Source: Candidatus Melainabacteria bacterium (GTDB taxonomy: Bacteria > Cyanobacteriota > Vampirovibrionia > Obscuribacterales > Obscuribacteraceae). Taken from it: a stretch of 9,298 bases of DNA. The stretch covers positions 1 through 9,298 of the forward strand of contig JACQVM010000365.1 in the NCBI GenBank assembly GCA_016209785.1. Direction: 5' to 3'. A program made the position numbers and the translations under genes. The notes under the pieces were generated by a model that worked only from the letters and a program-made list of their open reading frames with translations, had not been told where the DNA came from and made no database searches. This document shows, in pieces, positions 1 to 4,781 of this stretch. Every line of letters begins with the position of its first letter. The stretch's first letter is position 1.

Positions 1-1
1 A

Positions 2-94
2 AAGTTGAGGGACTGCCAAAAAGCTAGGAAAGCAACGGAAATATCAGGGGTTTCAGAACCCTTTGACAGATCGGTTGCCCTCACAAAAGGCTAG
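2..94 (+). pseudogene. 3' tail of a plus-strand reading frame, possibly a decayed DUF4143-type ATPase
   Basis: A frame is open from the window edge to TAG at 92-94 and ends D-R-S-V-A-L-T-K-G. The intact ATPase at 2836-4119 has D-R-S-A-T-L near its C-terminus and also ends K-G-stop. At the DNA level GACAGATCGG (65-74) is identical to 4006-4015. Counting the next seven bases, 14 of 17 match. Both frames then stop inside the same repeat (AAAAGGCTAG). In this copy the stretch between the two landmarks is 84 bases shorter, which is 28 codons and keeps the frame. I infer a shortened remnant of a second ATPase locus. The match is short, the 5' part is outside the window, and an unrelated gene tail is possible. 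Confidence 0.3.
46..63. other. Short inverted repeat (hairpin)
   Basis: GGGTT (48-52) and AACCC (57-61) pair around a TCAG loop. A G-T wobble and an A-T pair extend the stem outward. It lies about 85 bases past the stop of the minus-strand cassette, so it could end that transcript. No T-run follows on either strand, so a classical intrinsic terminator is not supported. Confidence 0.25.
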
Positions 95-127
95 CAAGGC
101 TCAAAGCCGAGACCATAGTCAAAGCGC
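85..127 (+). repeat. Dispersed direct repeat, copy 1 (diverged)
   Basis: AAAAGGCTAGCAAGGCTC (85-102) continuing AAAGCCGAG matches copy 2 at 4110-4136 with two mismatches in 27 bases. Weaker, gapped similarity continues for roughly 15 to 25 bases. In one frame this copy reads K-R-L-A-R-L-K-A-E, like the K-R-L-A-K-L-K-A-E-A of copy 2, and then diverges. It is probably a fragment of the same ribbon-helix-helix-type gene start and not a transposon end: no terminal inverted repeats are seen. Confidence 0.55.
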
Positions 128-147
128 TATCTCCCAGAACAACTTCG

Positions 148-393
148 CTAAGGCCAAATAGTGTTACAGCCGTTGCAGTAGTGCATCGGGCGTTCGTCCG
201 ACTTCTCGATGGTAAAGGGTATTAGCTTTCTACTGAAACACCGGGGGCAGGTCTTCTCGCCCCATTTGAAGATTGGATCCAAAAGCACAAGACCCAAGGC
301 TTTCAGTAGCACAATGGTGAGAACGCTGTTGGGCTTGTTGTGGCAGCGGTCGGGAGGAGCTAAGGTGTCTTGCTTGCTTTTTTGCGTGTTCAT
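148..393 (-). CDS. Small zinc-ribbon protein with a hydrophobic segment (81 aa)
   Basis: This is the last gene of the minus-strand small-protein cassette. I chose the ATG at 391-393 because GGAG lies 7 bases upstream (revcomp of 401-404). A start 8 codons earlier (415-417) has no such site. The protein has a basic, polar N-terminus, then a hydrophobic stretch at about residues 23-42 (SVLTIVLLKALGLVLL), then a C-terminal zinc ribbon of two CxxC knuckles, C49-P-R-C52 and C73-N-G-C76, spaced 20 residues apart. The knuckles should bind one zinc. The hydrophobic stretch could be a membrane anchor or a buried helix. The layout resembles small zinc-ribbon proteins found beside membrane genes, but I recognise no specific family and assign no function. 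Four ordered cysteines and a good ribosome site make it a likely real gene. Confidence 0.7.
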   Translation of the reverse strand: MNTQKSKQDTLAPPDRCHNKPNSVLTIVLLKALGLVLLDPIFKWGEKTCPRCFSRKLIPFTIEKSDERPMHYCNGCNTIWP

Positions 394-448
394 TTTGAGT
401 CTCCATTCTTTAAACATGTCTGAGTTCTCTGCAGCCCTGTCTGCTATC

Positions 449-465
449 CGGCACTTTCGTGTCCG
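449..465. other. Small hairpin between two cassette genes
   Basis: CGGCAC (449-454) pairs with GTG-t-CCG (459-465) around a TTTC loop, giving six base pairs with one bulged T. It lies in the 78-base gap between the membrane-protein stop and the zinc-ribbon start on the minus strand. It could affect mRNA stability or translation between the two genes. It may also be chance. Confidence 0.25.
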
Positions 466-471
466 ACGACA

Positions 472-906
472 TCATTGTTTGCTGTTGTGGTCTTGTCTCC
501 ATTGTGAAGATCTCCGGTGCCAAGCGTAGATGAGTGACAAGGCAGTTCCTGTTAGTGCTGCCGCACAGCCCAAGGCATCCCAGAAGAGTCCGCAGGTGAC
601 TGTGCTAATTCCACACTGGATAAGAAACAGCAAACAAATTAGGTAGACCGCTACAGCAGTCCACCCAAGAGCAATCAGCGCGAACGAATGCAGTACGAAT
701 TCTAGGACTCTATCGAAGGTGCTCCCGTAGTGAGGGTCGCTTAAGATCTTTTCTGGATCGGCGTTTGGGCTGAGCAGCAACCAGGCAAGAAAGATTGTGG
801 CGATGGTGCCCAGCAGAGCCGGTATATACCAGTAGCCGACGTGACTTGGCCGGAGGCAGTCAGCCATGCCTACAAATGGGCTGAGGAATTCAACCTGAAA
901 GAGCAT
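472..906 (-). CDS. Unknown membrane protein with three predicted helices (144 aa)
   Basis: This is the middle gene of the minus-strand cassette and starts 17 bases after the stop of the 82-aa gene. GAGGAG (915-920 on the reverse strand) lies 8 bases before the ATG, which fixes the start. Three hydrophobic segments are visible, at about residues 26-46, 71-96 and 107-128. A polar loop between the first two contains D50-P-E and H59-Y-G. The C-terminus is basic and rich in glutamine, histidine and arginine (HRRSSQWRQDH). Several cysteines lie in or near the third helix (C91, C98, C105, C114). No signal-peptide cleavage site is evident, and I recognise no family. The close spacing to both neighbours suggests co-transcription and a shared role, perhaps a small membrane complex with the zinc-ribbon protein. 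That role is inference only. Confidence 0.65.
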   Translation of the reverse strand: MLFQVEFLSPFVGMADCLRPSHVGYWYIPALLGTIATIFLAWLLLSPNADPEKILSDPHYGSTFDRVLEFVLHSFALIALGWTAVAVYLICLLFLIQCGISTVTCGLFWDALGCAAALTGTALSLIYAWHRRSSQWRQDHNSKQ

Positions 907-923
907 AGTGGCTTCTCCTCTCT

Positions 924-1172
924 TTAGCTTCCTGGCATGATCTCGAGCTCAGGGAAACCAGGGAACCGCCTTCGCTCGCGAGCGCTCCAGCCACGCTCTG
1001 CCAGCTCTCGAATTGCATACTGTTGTGCCTGGAAGGGAACCTCGAGTAGGTTAACGTAGATAGGCTGACCACGATACTGGCGGATGGCGCTGATGCAACG
1101 GCCAAGAAACTCGTTGCAGCGCTCCTCGAGAATTTGTCCTGGGGTAGGGATGTGTTTGTACATGTTGTCCAT
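924..1172 (-). CDS. Small unknown protein, first gene of the minus-strand cassette (82 aa)
   Basis: The start is set by AAAGGA (1181-1186, reverse strand) 8 bases before the ATG. It ends in TAA 17 bases before the membrane-protein gene. The protein is soluble and mixed alpha/beta in character: a likely helix around E-E-R-C-N-E-F-L-G-R-C, a probable strand Q-P-I-Y-V-N-L-L, a helix Q-A-Q-Q-Y-A-I-R-E-L-A-E-R-G-W, and a basic stretch R-E-R-R-R near the end. There are no membrane segments or metal-binding cysteine pairs. I do not recognise the family. The helix ending in RELAERGW followed by a basic cluster might suit nucleic-acid or protein contact, but no named domain can be assigned. A 100-residue frame overlaps it on the same strand, has no ribosome site, and looks spurious. 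Confidence 0.6.
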   Translation of the reverse strand: MDNMYKHIPTPGQILEERCNEFLGRCISAIRQYRGQPIYVNLLEVPFQAQQYAIRELAERGWSARERRRFPGFPELEIMPGS

Positions 1173-1248
1173 GTGCCACGTCCTTTCGGCACACTTTTGT
1201 CGGCGGGCTATTGTGCCTTGGATTTGGTGGTTGTAAGGTTGTGTTGAG

Positions 1249-1275
1249 CTTATAGGCTGGCTAGTGTCCTCTCAA
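1249..1275 (-). promoter_or_regulatory. Candidate promoter for the minus-strand cassette
   Basis: Reading the minus strand, TTGAGA (1270-1275) and TATAAG (1249-1254) each match the sigma-70 consensus at five of six bases. The spacer is 15 bases, shorter than the ideal 17. The 82-aa gene starts about 75 bases downstream. Placement is right, but the short spacer lowers confidence. Confidence 0.35.
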
Positions 1276-1296
1276 ACGCTTTGATTGTCCTCCTTT

Positions 1297-1310
1297 TAAA
1301 CACGTGTTTA
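1297..1310. promoter_or_regulatory. 14-bp perfect palindrome, possible operator
   Basis: TAAACACGTGTTTA is its own reverse complement over all 14 bases. It lies in the 330-base divergent gap between the minus-strand cassette (start 1172) and the aldo/keto reductase (start 1503), about 22 bases upstream of the candidate -35 box of the cassette. A site of this kind suits a dimeric regulator. No regulator gene is recognisable beside it. The rest of the gap (1173-1502) holds the candidate promoter at 1249-1275, the reductase ribosome site, and nothing else I can support. Confidence 0.45.
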
Positions 1311-1492
1311 TGCTGCTGGCTCGTTGAGAAGCCGGTGCGGGGGTTGAGAGGTTCAGTTTTCCATAAGCAGTGGTACTGAACGAGCGTGACCGGTGGCCAA
1401 CTGGGTGTCTACGGCTGGTTTGAGCCACGACAAGACTCCTGCGGCGCTTTTGTTGTACGATCGTCAACCTCAAGATCGCGACAGATTGGCAT

Positions 1493-1498
1493 GGAGGG
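1493..1498 (+). promoter_or_regulatory. Ribosome binding site deciding the reductase start
   Basis: GGAGGG ends 4 bases before the ATG at 1503. It shows that translation starts there and not at the upstream in-frame ATGs at 1386 and 1491. The upstream frame (1386-1502) encodes residues unlike any aldo/keto reductase N-terminus. Confidence 0.8.
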
Positions 1499-1502
1499 CA
1501 CT

Positions 1503-2483
1503 ATGATTAAGCGCCGGCTTGGACGGTCCGATTTGCAGGTGGCACCGCTTGCCTTTGGCGGCAATATCTTTGGCTGGACGGCCAGCGAGGAGGTTTCCTT
1601 CAAGCTGCTGGATGGCTTTGTTGACGCCGGGCTCAATCTTATAGATACCGCTGACGTTTATTCAGTGTGGGCGCCGGGGCACACTGGCGGCGAGTCCGAG
1701 ACAATCATCGGACGCTGGCTCAAGCGCAGCGGAAAGCGCGATGCAGTTTTGATCGCCACAAAAGTCGGGATGAATATGTCCGCCGACCTCGGTCCCAAGT
1801 CTCTTTCACGGAAGTACATAATCGACTCGGTCGACGGTTCCCTCAAACGCCTGCAAATTGACTGCATCGATCTGTACCAGGCTCATATTGATGATCCGGG
1901 CATGGCTCTCGACGAGACGCTCGAGGCGTTCACGCAACTGATAAGGCAGGGCAAGGTGCGCGCGATAGGGGCGTCCAACTACAAGGCCGAACGCCTTTCC
2001 GAGGCTCTCCGCGTGAGCGAGCAGCGCGGGCTGGCGCGCTTCGAGAGTCTTCAGCCAGAGTACAATCTCTACGACCGGGTCGATTTTGAACAACAACTCG
2101 AGCCCTTGTGCTTGAAGAATGAGCTTGGAGTTATTACTTACTTTTCGCTCGCGCGTGGGTTCTTGAGCGGGAAATATCGTTCGGTTGCCGATCTGGGCAA
2201 GAGCCAGCGTGGCGAGGGCATAAAGAAGTATCTGAACGAGCGCGGATTCAGGATTGTCTCCGCGCTGGAGGAAGTGGCCAGAGAGCATGAGGCCACGCCC
2301 GCCCAGGTAGCGCTTGCCTGGCTGATTGCGCGCCCCAGCGTAACCGCTCCGATTGCCAGCGCAACAAACATCGAGCAACTGAGCGATCTCGTTGCCGCGG
2401 CCAGGCTGCAGCTCGATGCAGAGGCAGTAAGGCTCCTGGACGAAGCAAGTGAGTATGCCGCCGCTGGAGCAACTTCCAGTTAG
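1503..2483 (+). CDS. Aldo/keto reductase, NADPH-dependent oxidoreductase (326 aa)
   Basis: This is a TIM-barrel aldo/keto reductase, a cytoplasmic enzyme that reduces aldehydes or ketones with NAD(P)H. The N-terminus M-I-K-R-R-L-G-R-S-D-L-Q-V is typical of the bacterial general-stress/YajO-like branch. The catalytic tetrad is complete: D48 in I-D-T-A-D, Y53, K87 in A-T-K-V-G, and H128 in Y-Q-A-H-I-D-D. The cofactor-binding signatures near the C-terminus are also present (G-A-S-N-Y, then R-P-S-V-T-A-P-I-A-S-A-T-N). The length is normal for the family. The substrate cannot be read from sequence. The gene stands alone on the plus strand, divergent to the small-gene cassette, with 352 bases before the ATPase. 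It is markedly GC-rich: 39 of 60 bases are G or C at 1681-1740, against 28 of 60 at 5401-5460 in gdhA. This suggests a different origin or recent transfer. Confidence 0.93.
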   Translation: MIKRRLGRSDLQVAPLAFGGNIFGWTASEEVSFKLLDGFVDAGLNLIDTADVYSVWAPGHTGGESETIIGRWLKRSGKRDAVLIATKVGMNMSADLGPKSLSRKYIIDSVDGSLKRLQIDCIDLYQAHIDDPGMALDETLEAFTQLIRQGKVRAIGASNYKAERLSEALRVSEQRGLARFESLQPEYNLYDRVDFEQQLEPLCLKNELGVITYFSLARGFLSGKYRSVADLGKSQRGEGIKKYLNERGFRIVSALEEVAREHEATPAQVALAWLIARPSVTAPIASATNIEQLSDLVAAARLQLDAEAVRLLDEASEYAAAGATSS

Positions 2484-2835
2484 CGTGGATGCGCAGAACT
2501 CGCACGGCGCCGCGTCGCTCCGATTACTGTCAGCTTAGGACTGAGCATGGAGGCCGGGGCAGGCATCGGTGCTGTCGTTGTGCCACATCTTGCTTCTACA
2601 GGCGGAGCTGGCTCCACTGGCTCAAGCCCACCTGCCACCAGTTCGGTAAACGCCACAAACTAGCTCATCGGAGTTCTTGCCGGCGCGGCCGCATCGGCTG
2701 CTACTGCGGCAGCAGGTCTTCGTAGCAAGCCATGCGGTGCGCCTTCTTTGTCCGCGGATGCCCTTGCAGGGCCCCTGATCCGCAATTGTTCCACCCAGTG
2801 GGCGCAATGCGACCATCCCGTGGTACAATTGCTTC
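2484..2835 (+). other. Gene-poor stretch with an interrupted Ala/Gly/Ser-rich frame
   Basis: No intact gene is supported here. The reductase frame stays open after its TAG (2481) to a second TAG (2661-2663), and then on to TAA at 2850-2852. The translation is rich in Ala, Gly, Ser and Thr. Within it, ATG at 2547 follows AGGA by 6 bases and would encode 38 residues (MEAGAGIGAVVV...). The reductase is already full length, so read-through is not needed. Either this is a decayed small gene or the GC-rich composition leaves the frame open by chance. I see no terminator after the reductase. Confidence 0.3.
2821..2829 (+). promoter_or_regulatory. Extended -10 promoter placing the transcript start at the ATPase ATG
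   Basis: TGG followed by TACAAT (2824-2829) fits the extended -10 form TGnTATAAT with one mismatch in the hexamer. Six bases separate its end from the A of the ATG at 2836, the usual distance to the first transcribed base. No -35 box is clear, which extended -10 promoters tolerate. No Shine-Dalgarno site precedes the ATG. Together these suggest a leaderless mRNA. Confidence 0.45.
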
Positions 2836-4119
2836 ATGCTTTATCCCCGTAATATAAACAACCGACTGAGCAAAATCCTCACTATGGCGCCCGTCATGAT
2901 GCTCGGCGGCGCCAGACAGACCGGCAAGAGCACGCTTGTCAAAGCCCTCGGTCGGGCGGTCACGGGCGTCGATTATCGGACATTTGACGATCCGATGACC
3001 CTTGCGTCTGTCAGACATCCCGAAGGGTTCATTGCTGATCTGCCAGAGTATGTGATTTTGGATGAGATACAGCGAGCACCGGAAGTCTTCCTGGCGATAA
3101 AACGCTCGGTTGACAACAACCGAAAACCTGGACGCTTTATCCTTACCGGTTCTGCAAACGTCCTTGTGATTCCCAAGCTCAGCGATTCACTGGCAGGCAG
3201 AATGATCATAAAAACCCTCTGGCCTCTCTCGCAGGGAGAACTGGCTGGCAAGTTCGAAGACTTCATTGCTGCAGTGTTCTCGAAAGCCAGACTGAGCGGC
3301 TTTCAATCGACAGTTGGCTGGCAGAATCTGGTAGGGAGGATAGCTACAGGCGGATTCCCTGAAGTCGCGCAGCAACCCGATGAGCAGCTAAGAGCAGAAT
3401 GGTTCTCTTCCTACTTGAGGACCATTCTCGAACGGGATGTAAGAGACATTTCGAATATCGATGCATTGAGGTCCTTTCCCAGATTGATATCTCTGCTGGC
3501 GCAAAGGGCAAGCACAAGTGTCAACTATGCCGATATCGGCCGCCTTTGTGAGATAGCCAAGACAAGCCTGATGCGCTATGTCTCGTTGTTTGAGACGCTC
3601 TTCCTTACATGCTCCGTTCCAGGATGGTTTCGAAATCCGGAGAAGAGGCTGATCAAGTCGCCAAAGTTGCTATTTTGTGACTCTGGCTTGCTGTGCCATC
3701 TTCGCGATGCCAGGGCAGATGCACTGCGCTCTCAGCGAGATAAGGCAGGATCGATAGTGGAGAACTTTGTTGGCATGGAGCTCGTCAAACAATTGAGTTG
3801 GAGCACCATCACTGCCAATCTTTTTCATTACCGCTCGAGAGACGGGATAGAGGTGGATTTTGTTTTGGAAGACGACTCTGGTGCTGTTGTCGGGATTGAG
3901 GTCAAATGTGGTGGGAGCGTAGGAGAAAGCGATCTGAAAGGACTGAGGCATCTGCAGCAAACCGTGGGCAAGAAGTTTTATCGCGGGATCGTGCTATACA
4001 CGGGAGACAGATCGGCTACGCTAGCTCCGGATCTGGTCGCCATGCCCATCTCGGCTCTATGGGAGCTGCATGCCGAGCCGTCTACATCAATATTTTTGAC
4101 GAGAACTAGAAAAGGCTAG
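2836..4119 (+). CDS. AAA ATPase of the AAA_14 / DUF4143 family (427 aa)
   Basis: This is a P-loop ATPase with a fused C-terminal DUF4143 domain, a widespread family of poorly known role found in genomic islands. Walker A is G24-G-A-R-Q-T-G-K31-S-T. Walker B is Y72-V-I-L-D76-E77, and a sensor-like T-G-S follows at 104-106. The middle carries the winged-helix-like part (Y-A-D-I-G-R-L-C...). The C-terminal domain has the nuclease-fold pattern D341 ... E355-V-K357 of the PD-(D/E)xK superfamily. The start is the ATG matching the usual P-R-N-I N-terminus. The length is normal for the family. The stop lies inside the repeat at 4110-4162, so the last few residues (T-R-T-R-K-G) may come from a rearrangement. 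A truncated RHH-like frame follows directly, overlapping by 10 bases. The family is sometimes discussed with antitoxin-like partners, but the role here is unknown. Confidence 0.92.
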   Translation: MLYPRNINNRLSKILTMAPVMMLGGARQTGKSTLVKALGRAVTGVDYRTFDDPMTLASVRHPEGFIADLPEYVILDEIQRAPEVFLAIKRSVDNNRKPGRFILTGSANVLVIPKLSDSLAGRMIIKTLWPLSQGELAGKFEDFIAAVFSKARLSGFQSTVGWQNLVGRIATGGFPEVAQQPDEQLRAEWFSSYLRTILERDVRDISNIDALRSFPRLISLLAQRASTSVNYADIGRLCEIAKTSLMRYVSLFETLFLTCSVPGWFRNPEKRLIKSPKLLFCDSGLLCHLRDARADALRSQRDKAGSIVENFVGMELVKQLSWSTITANLFHYRSRDGIEVDFVLEDDSGAVVGIEVKCGGSVGESDLKGLRHLQQTVGKKFYRGIVLYTGDRSATLAPDLVAMPISALWELHAEPSTSIFLTRTRKG

Positions 4120-4162
4120 CAAAGCTGAAAGCCGAGGCCCATGACCGCATTCTAAAACGCGA
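4110..4162 (+). repeat. Dispersed direct repeat, copy 2
   Basis: This copy begins AAAAGGCTAGCAAAGCTG and pairs with copy 1 at 85-127. It overlaps the last codons and the TAG of the ATPase, and also encodes the first visible residues of the RHH-like frame that follows. Being coding in a second frame, it was probably the start of that gene. Confidence 0.55.
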
Positions 4163-4394
4163 GTTTGTGACCTTCCGTGTAGACGCCCAGATGATGCAGT
4201 TGTTGCTTAAGGTAGCTGACCACAGGCGTCAGCCGATGGGTGTCATGGTGCGGGAATGGGTTGAACACAAGCTAGGCGAAGAAGTGCAGCTCTTGATTGT
4301 TTATTTCCCTAGTCCTGTTGTGCTTTTGGCTTTTCTGCTAATTCACTGTGTGGAGTTGATGAGGGATATGCCAATAAGTAACAGTAAGAGATAG
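4110..4394 (+). pseudogene. 5'-truncated ribbon-helix-helix-like (CopG-type) protein remnant
   Basis: The frame opens right after an in-frame TAG (4107-4109) and reads K-R-L-A-K-L-K-A-E-A-H-D-R-I-L-K-R-E-F, then a segment shaped like a ribbon-helix-helix DNA-binding domain: a strand F-V-T-F-R-V-D, a helix Q-M-M-Q-L-L-L-K-V-A-D, a turn, then a helix M-G-V-M-V-R-E-W-V-E-H-K-L. CopG/Arc-type repressors and antitoxins have this order. No ATG with a ribosome site exists; the only candidate, GTG at 4167, has none. After about residue 60 the sequence turns hydrophobic (P-S-P-V-V-L-L-A-F-L-L-I) and unlike the domain, matching the drop in GC at about 4290. I read it as a fragment that lost its start and possibly its true end. 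It might still be expressed by coupling to the ATPase, but nothing shows this. Confidence 0.5.
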
Positions 4395-4443
4395 TCAGAG
4401 ACAACGTTGAGTTGTGGAGAGAGAAATCAATATATGTGCAACA

Positions 4444-4469
4444 TAAGTTTGCTGTTTGCAGGAAACTTA
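4444..4469. promoter_or_regulatory. Long inverted repeat / hairpin upstream of the gdhA operon
   Basis: TAAGTTT (4444-4450) pairs with AAACTTA (4463-4469). Inside, after a G-G mismatch, CTG (4452-4454) pairs with CAG (4459-4461) around a TTTG loop. This gives ten base pairs in a 26-base element. No T-run follows on either strand, so it is not a typical terminator. It could be a regulator site or the trace of an insertion boundary. Confidence 0.4.
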
Positions 4470-4770
4470 GAGCCACAATGGGTAATCATTTTGGGCAATG
4501 ATGGTTTTATAGAGCCCAAGATTATTGGGGGAGAATCAGGTCAGAGTCCGAAACTCACAGTCTTTAAGGTGTAATGTGCAATTACGTACAAATAACCGAC
4601 GGTGCACAATGTGCTAGCTAGTAATACGTGATTGTCCCATGACAGAATCCAAGAAGAGACATTACTTGACTCGATTGATGCCTAGAATGACTACATGTAA
4701 GGAGCTGTATCATGTCATATACTTGCTTTCAGGTAGCAAGGTTAGACTAATAGGTAACACCGGGATTAAC

Positions 4771-4776
4771 AGGGGG
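4771..4776 (+). promoter_or_regulatory. G-rich ribosome binding site of gdhA
   Basis: AGGGGG lies 5 bases before the ATG at 4782. It departs from AGGAGG, but the spacing is right. The next gene uses a similar AAGGGG (6029-6034) before its GTG. Confidence 0.6.
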
Positions 4777-4781
4777 TTTTC

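Larger units (their letters stand above)
4395..4781. other. Gene-free AT-richer spacer upstream of gdhA
   Basis: I find no credible gene on either strand. The stretch holds the hairpin at 4444-4469, a small inverted repeat GTAAT-gtgca-ATTAC (4571-4585), the short palindrome-like GCACAATGTGC, and the ribosome site of gdhA. A promoter for the gdhA operon should lie here. The best pair I see is TTGCTT (4723-4728) with ACTAAT (4746-4751), 17 bases apart, but both are weak. TTGACT at 4666-4671 has no good -10 partner at 16-18 bases. Confidence 0.5.

Noticed and set aside
209..529. 106-residue plus-strand frame over the zinc-ribbon and membrane genes
   Set aside because: It has no ribosome site and unlikely composition. 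It runs antisense to two minus-strand genes with good starts and clear motifs.
890..1192. 100-residue minus-strand frame overlapping the 82-aa gene
   Set aside because: Its start has no convincing ribosome site. The 82-aa frame has one and fits the spacing to the next gene.
1386..1502. Earlier start for the aldo/keto reductase
   Set aside because: It would add 39 residues unlike the family, and GGAGGG directly precedes the ATG at 1503.
1806..2378. 190-residue minus-strand frame
   Set aside because: It lies wholly inside the aldo/keto reductase, whose catalytic tetrad is intact. Long antisense frames are expected in GC-rich genes.
2622..3018. Minus-strand frames between the reductase and ATPase
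   Set aside because: They are short, lack ribosome sites, and overlap the start of the well-supported ATPase gene.
85..4162. Insertion sequence bounded by the repeats
   Set aside because: No transposase, terminal inverted repeats or target-site duplication is visible. The repeats are direct, diverged and coding-like.
4666..4671. TTGACT as the -35 box of the gdhA promoter
   Set aside because: No hexamer resembling TATAAT lies 16-18 bases downstream. TAGAAT (4683-4688) is only 11 bases away.
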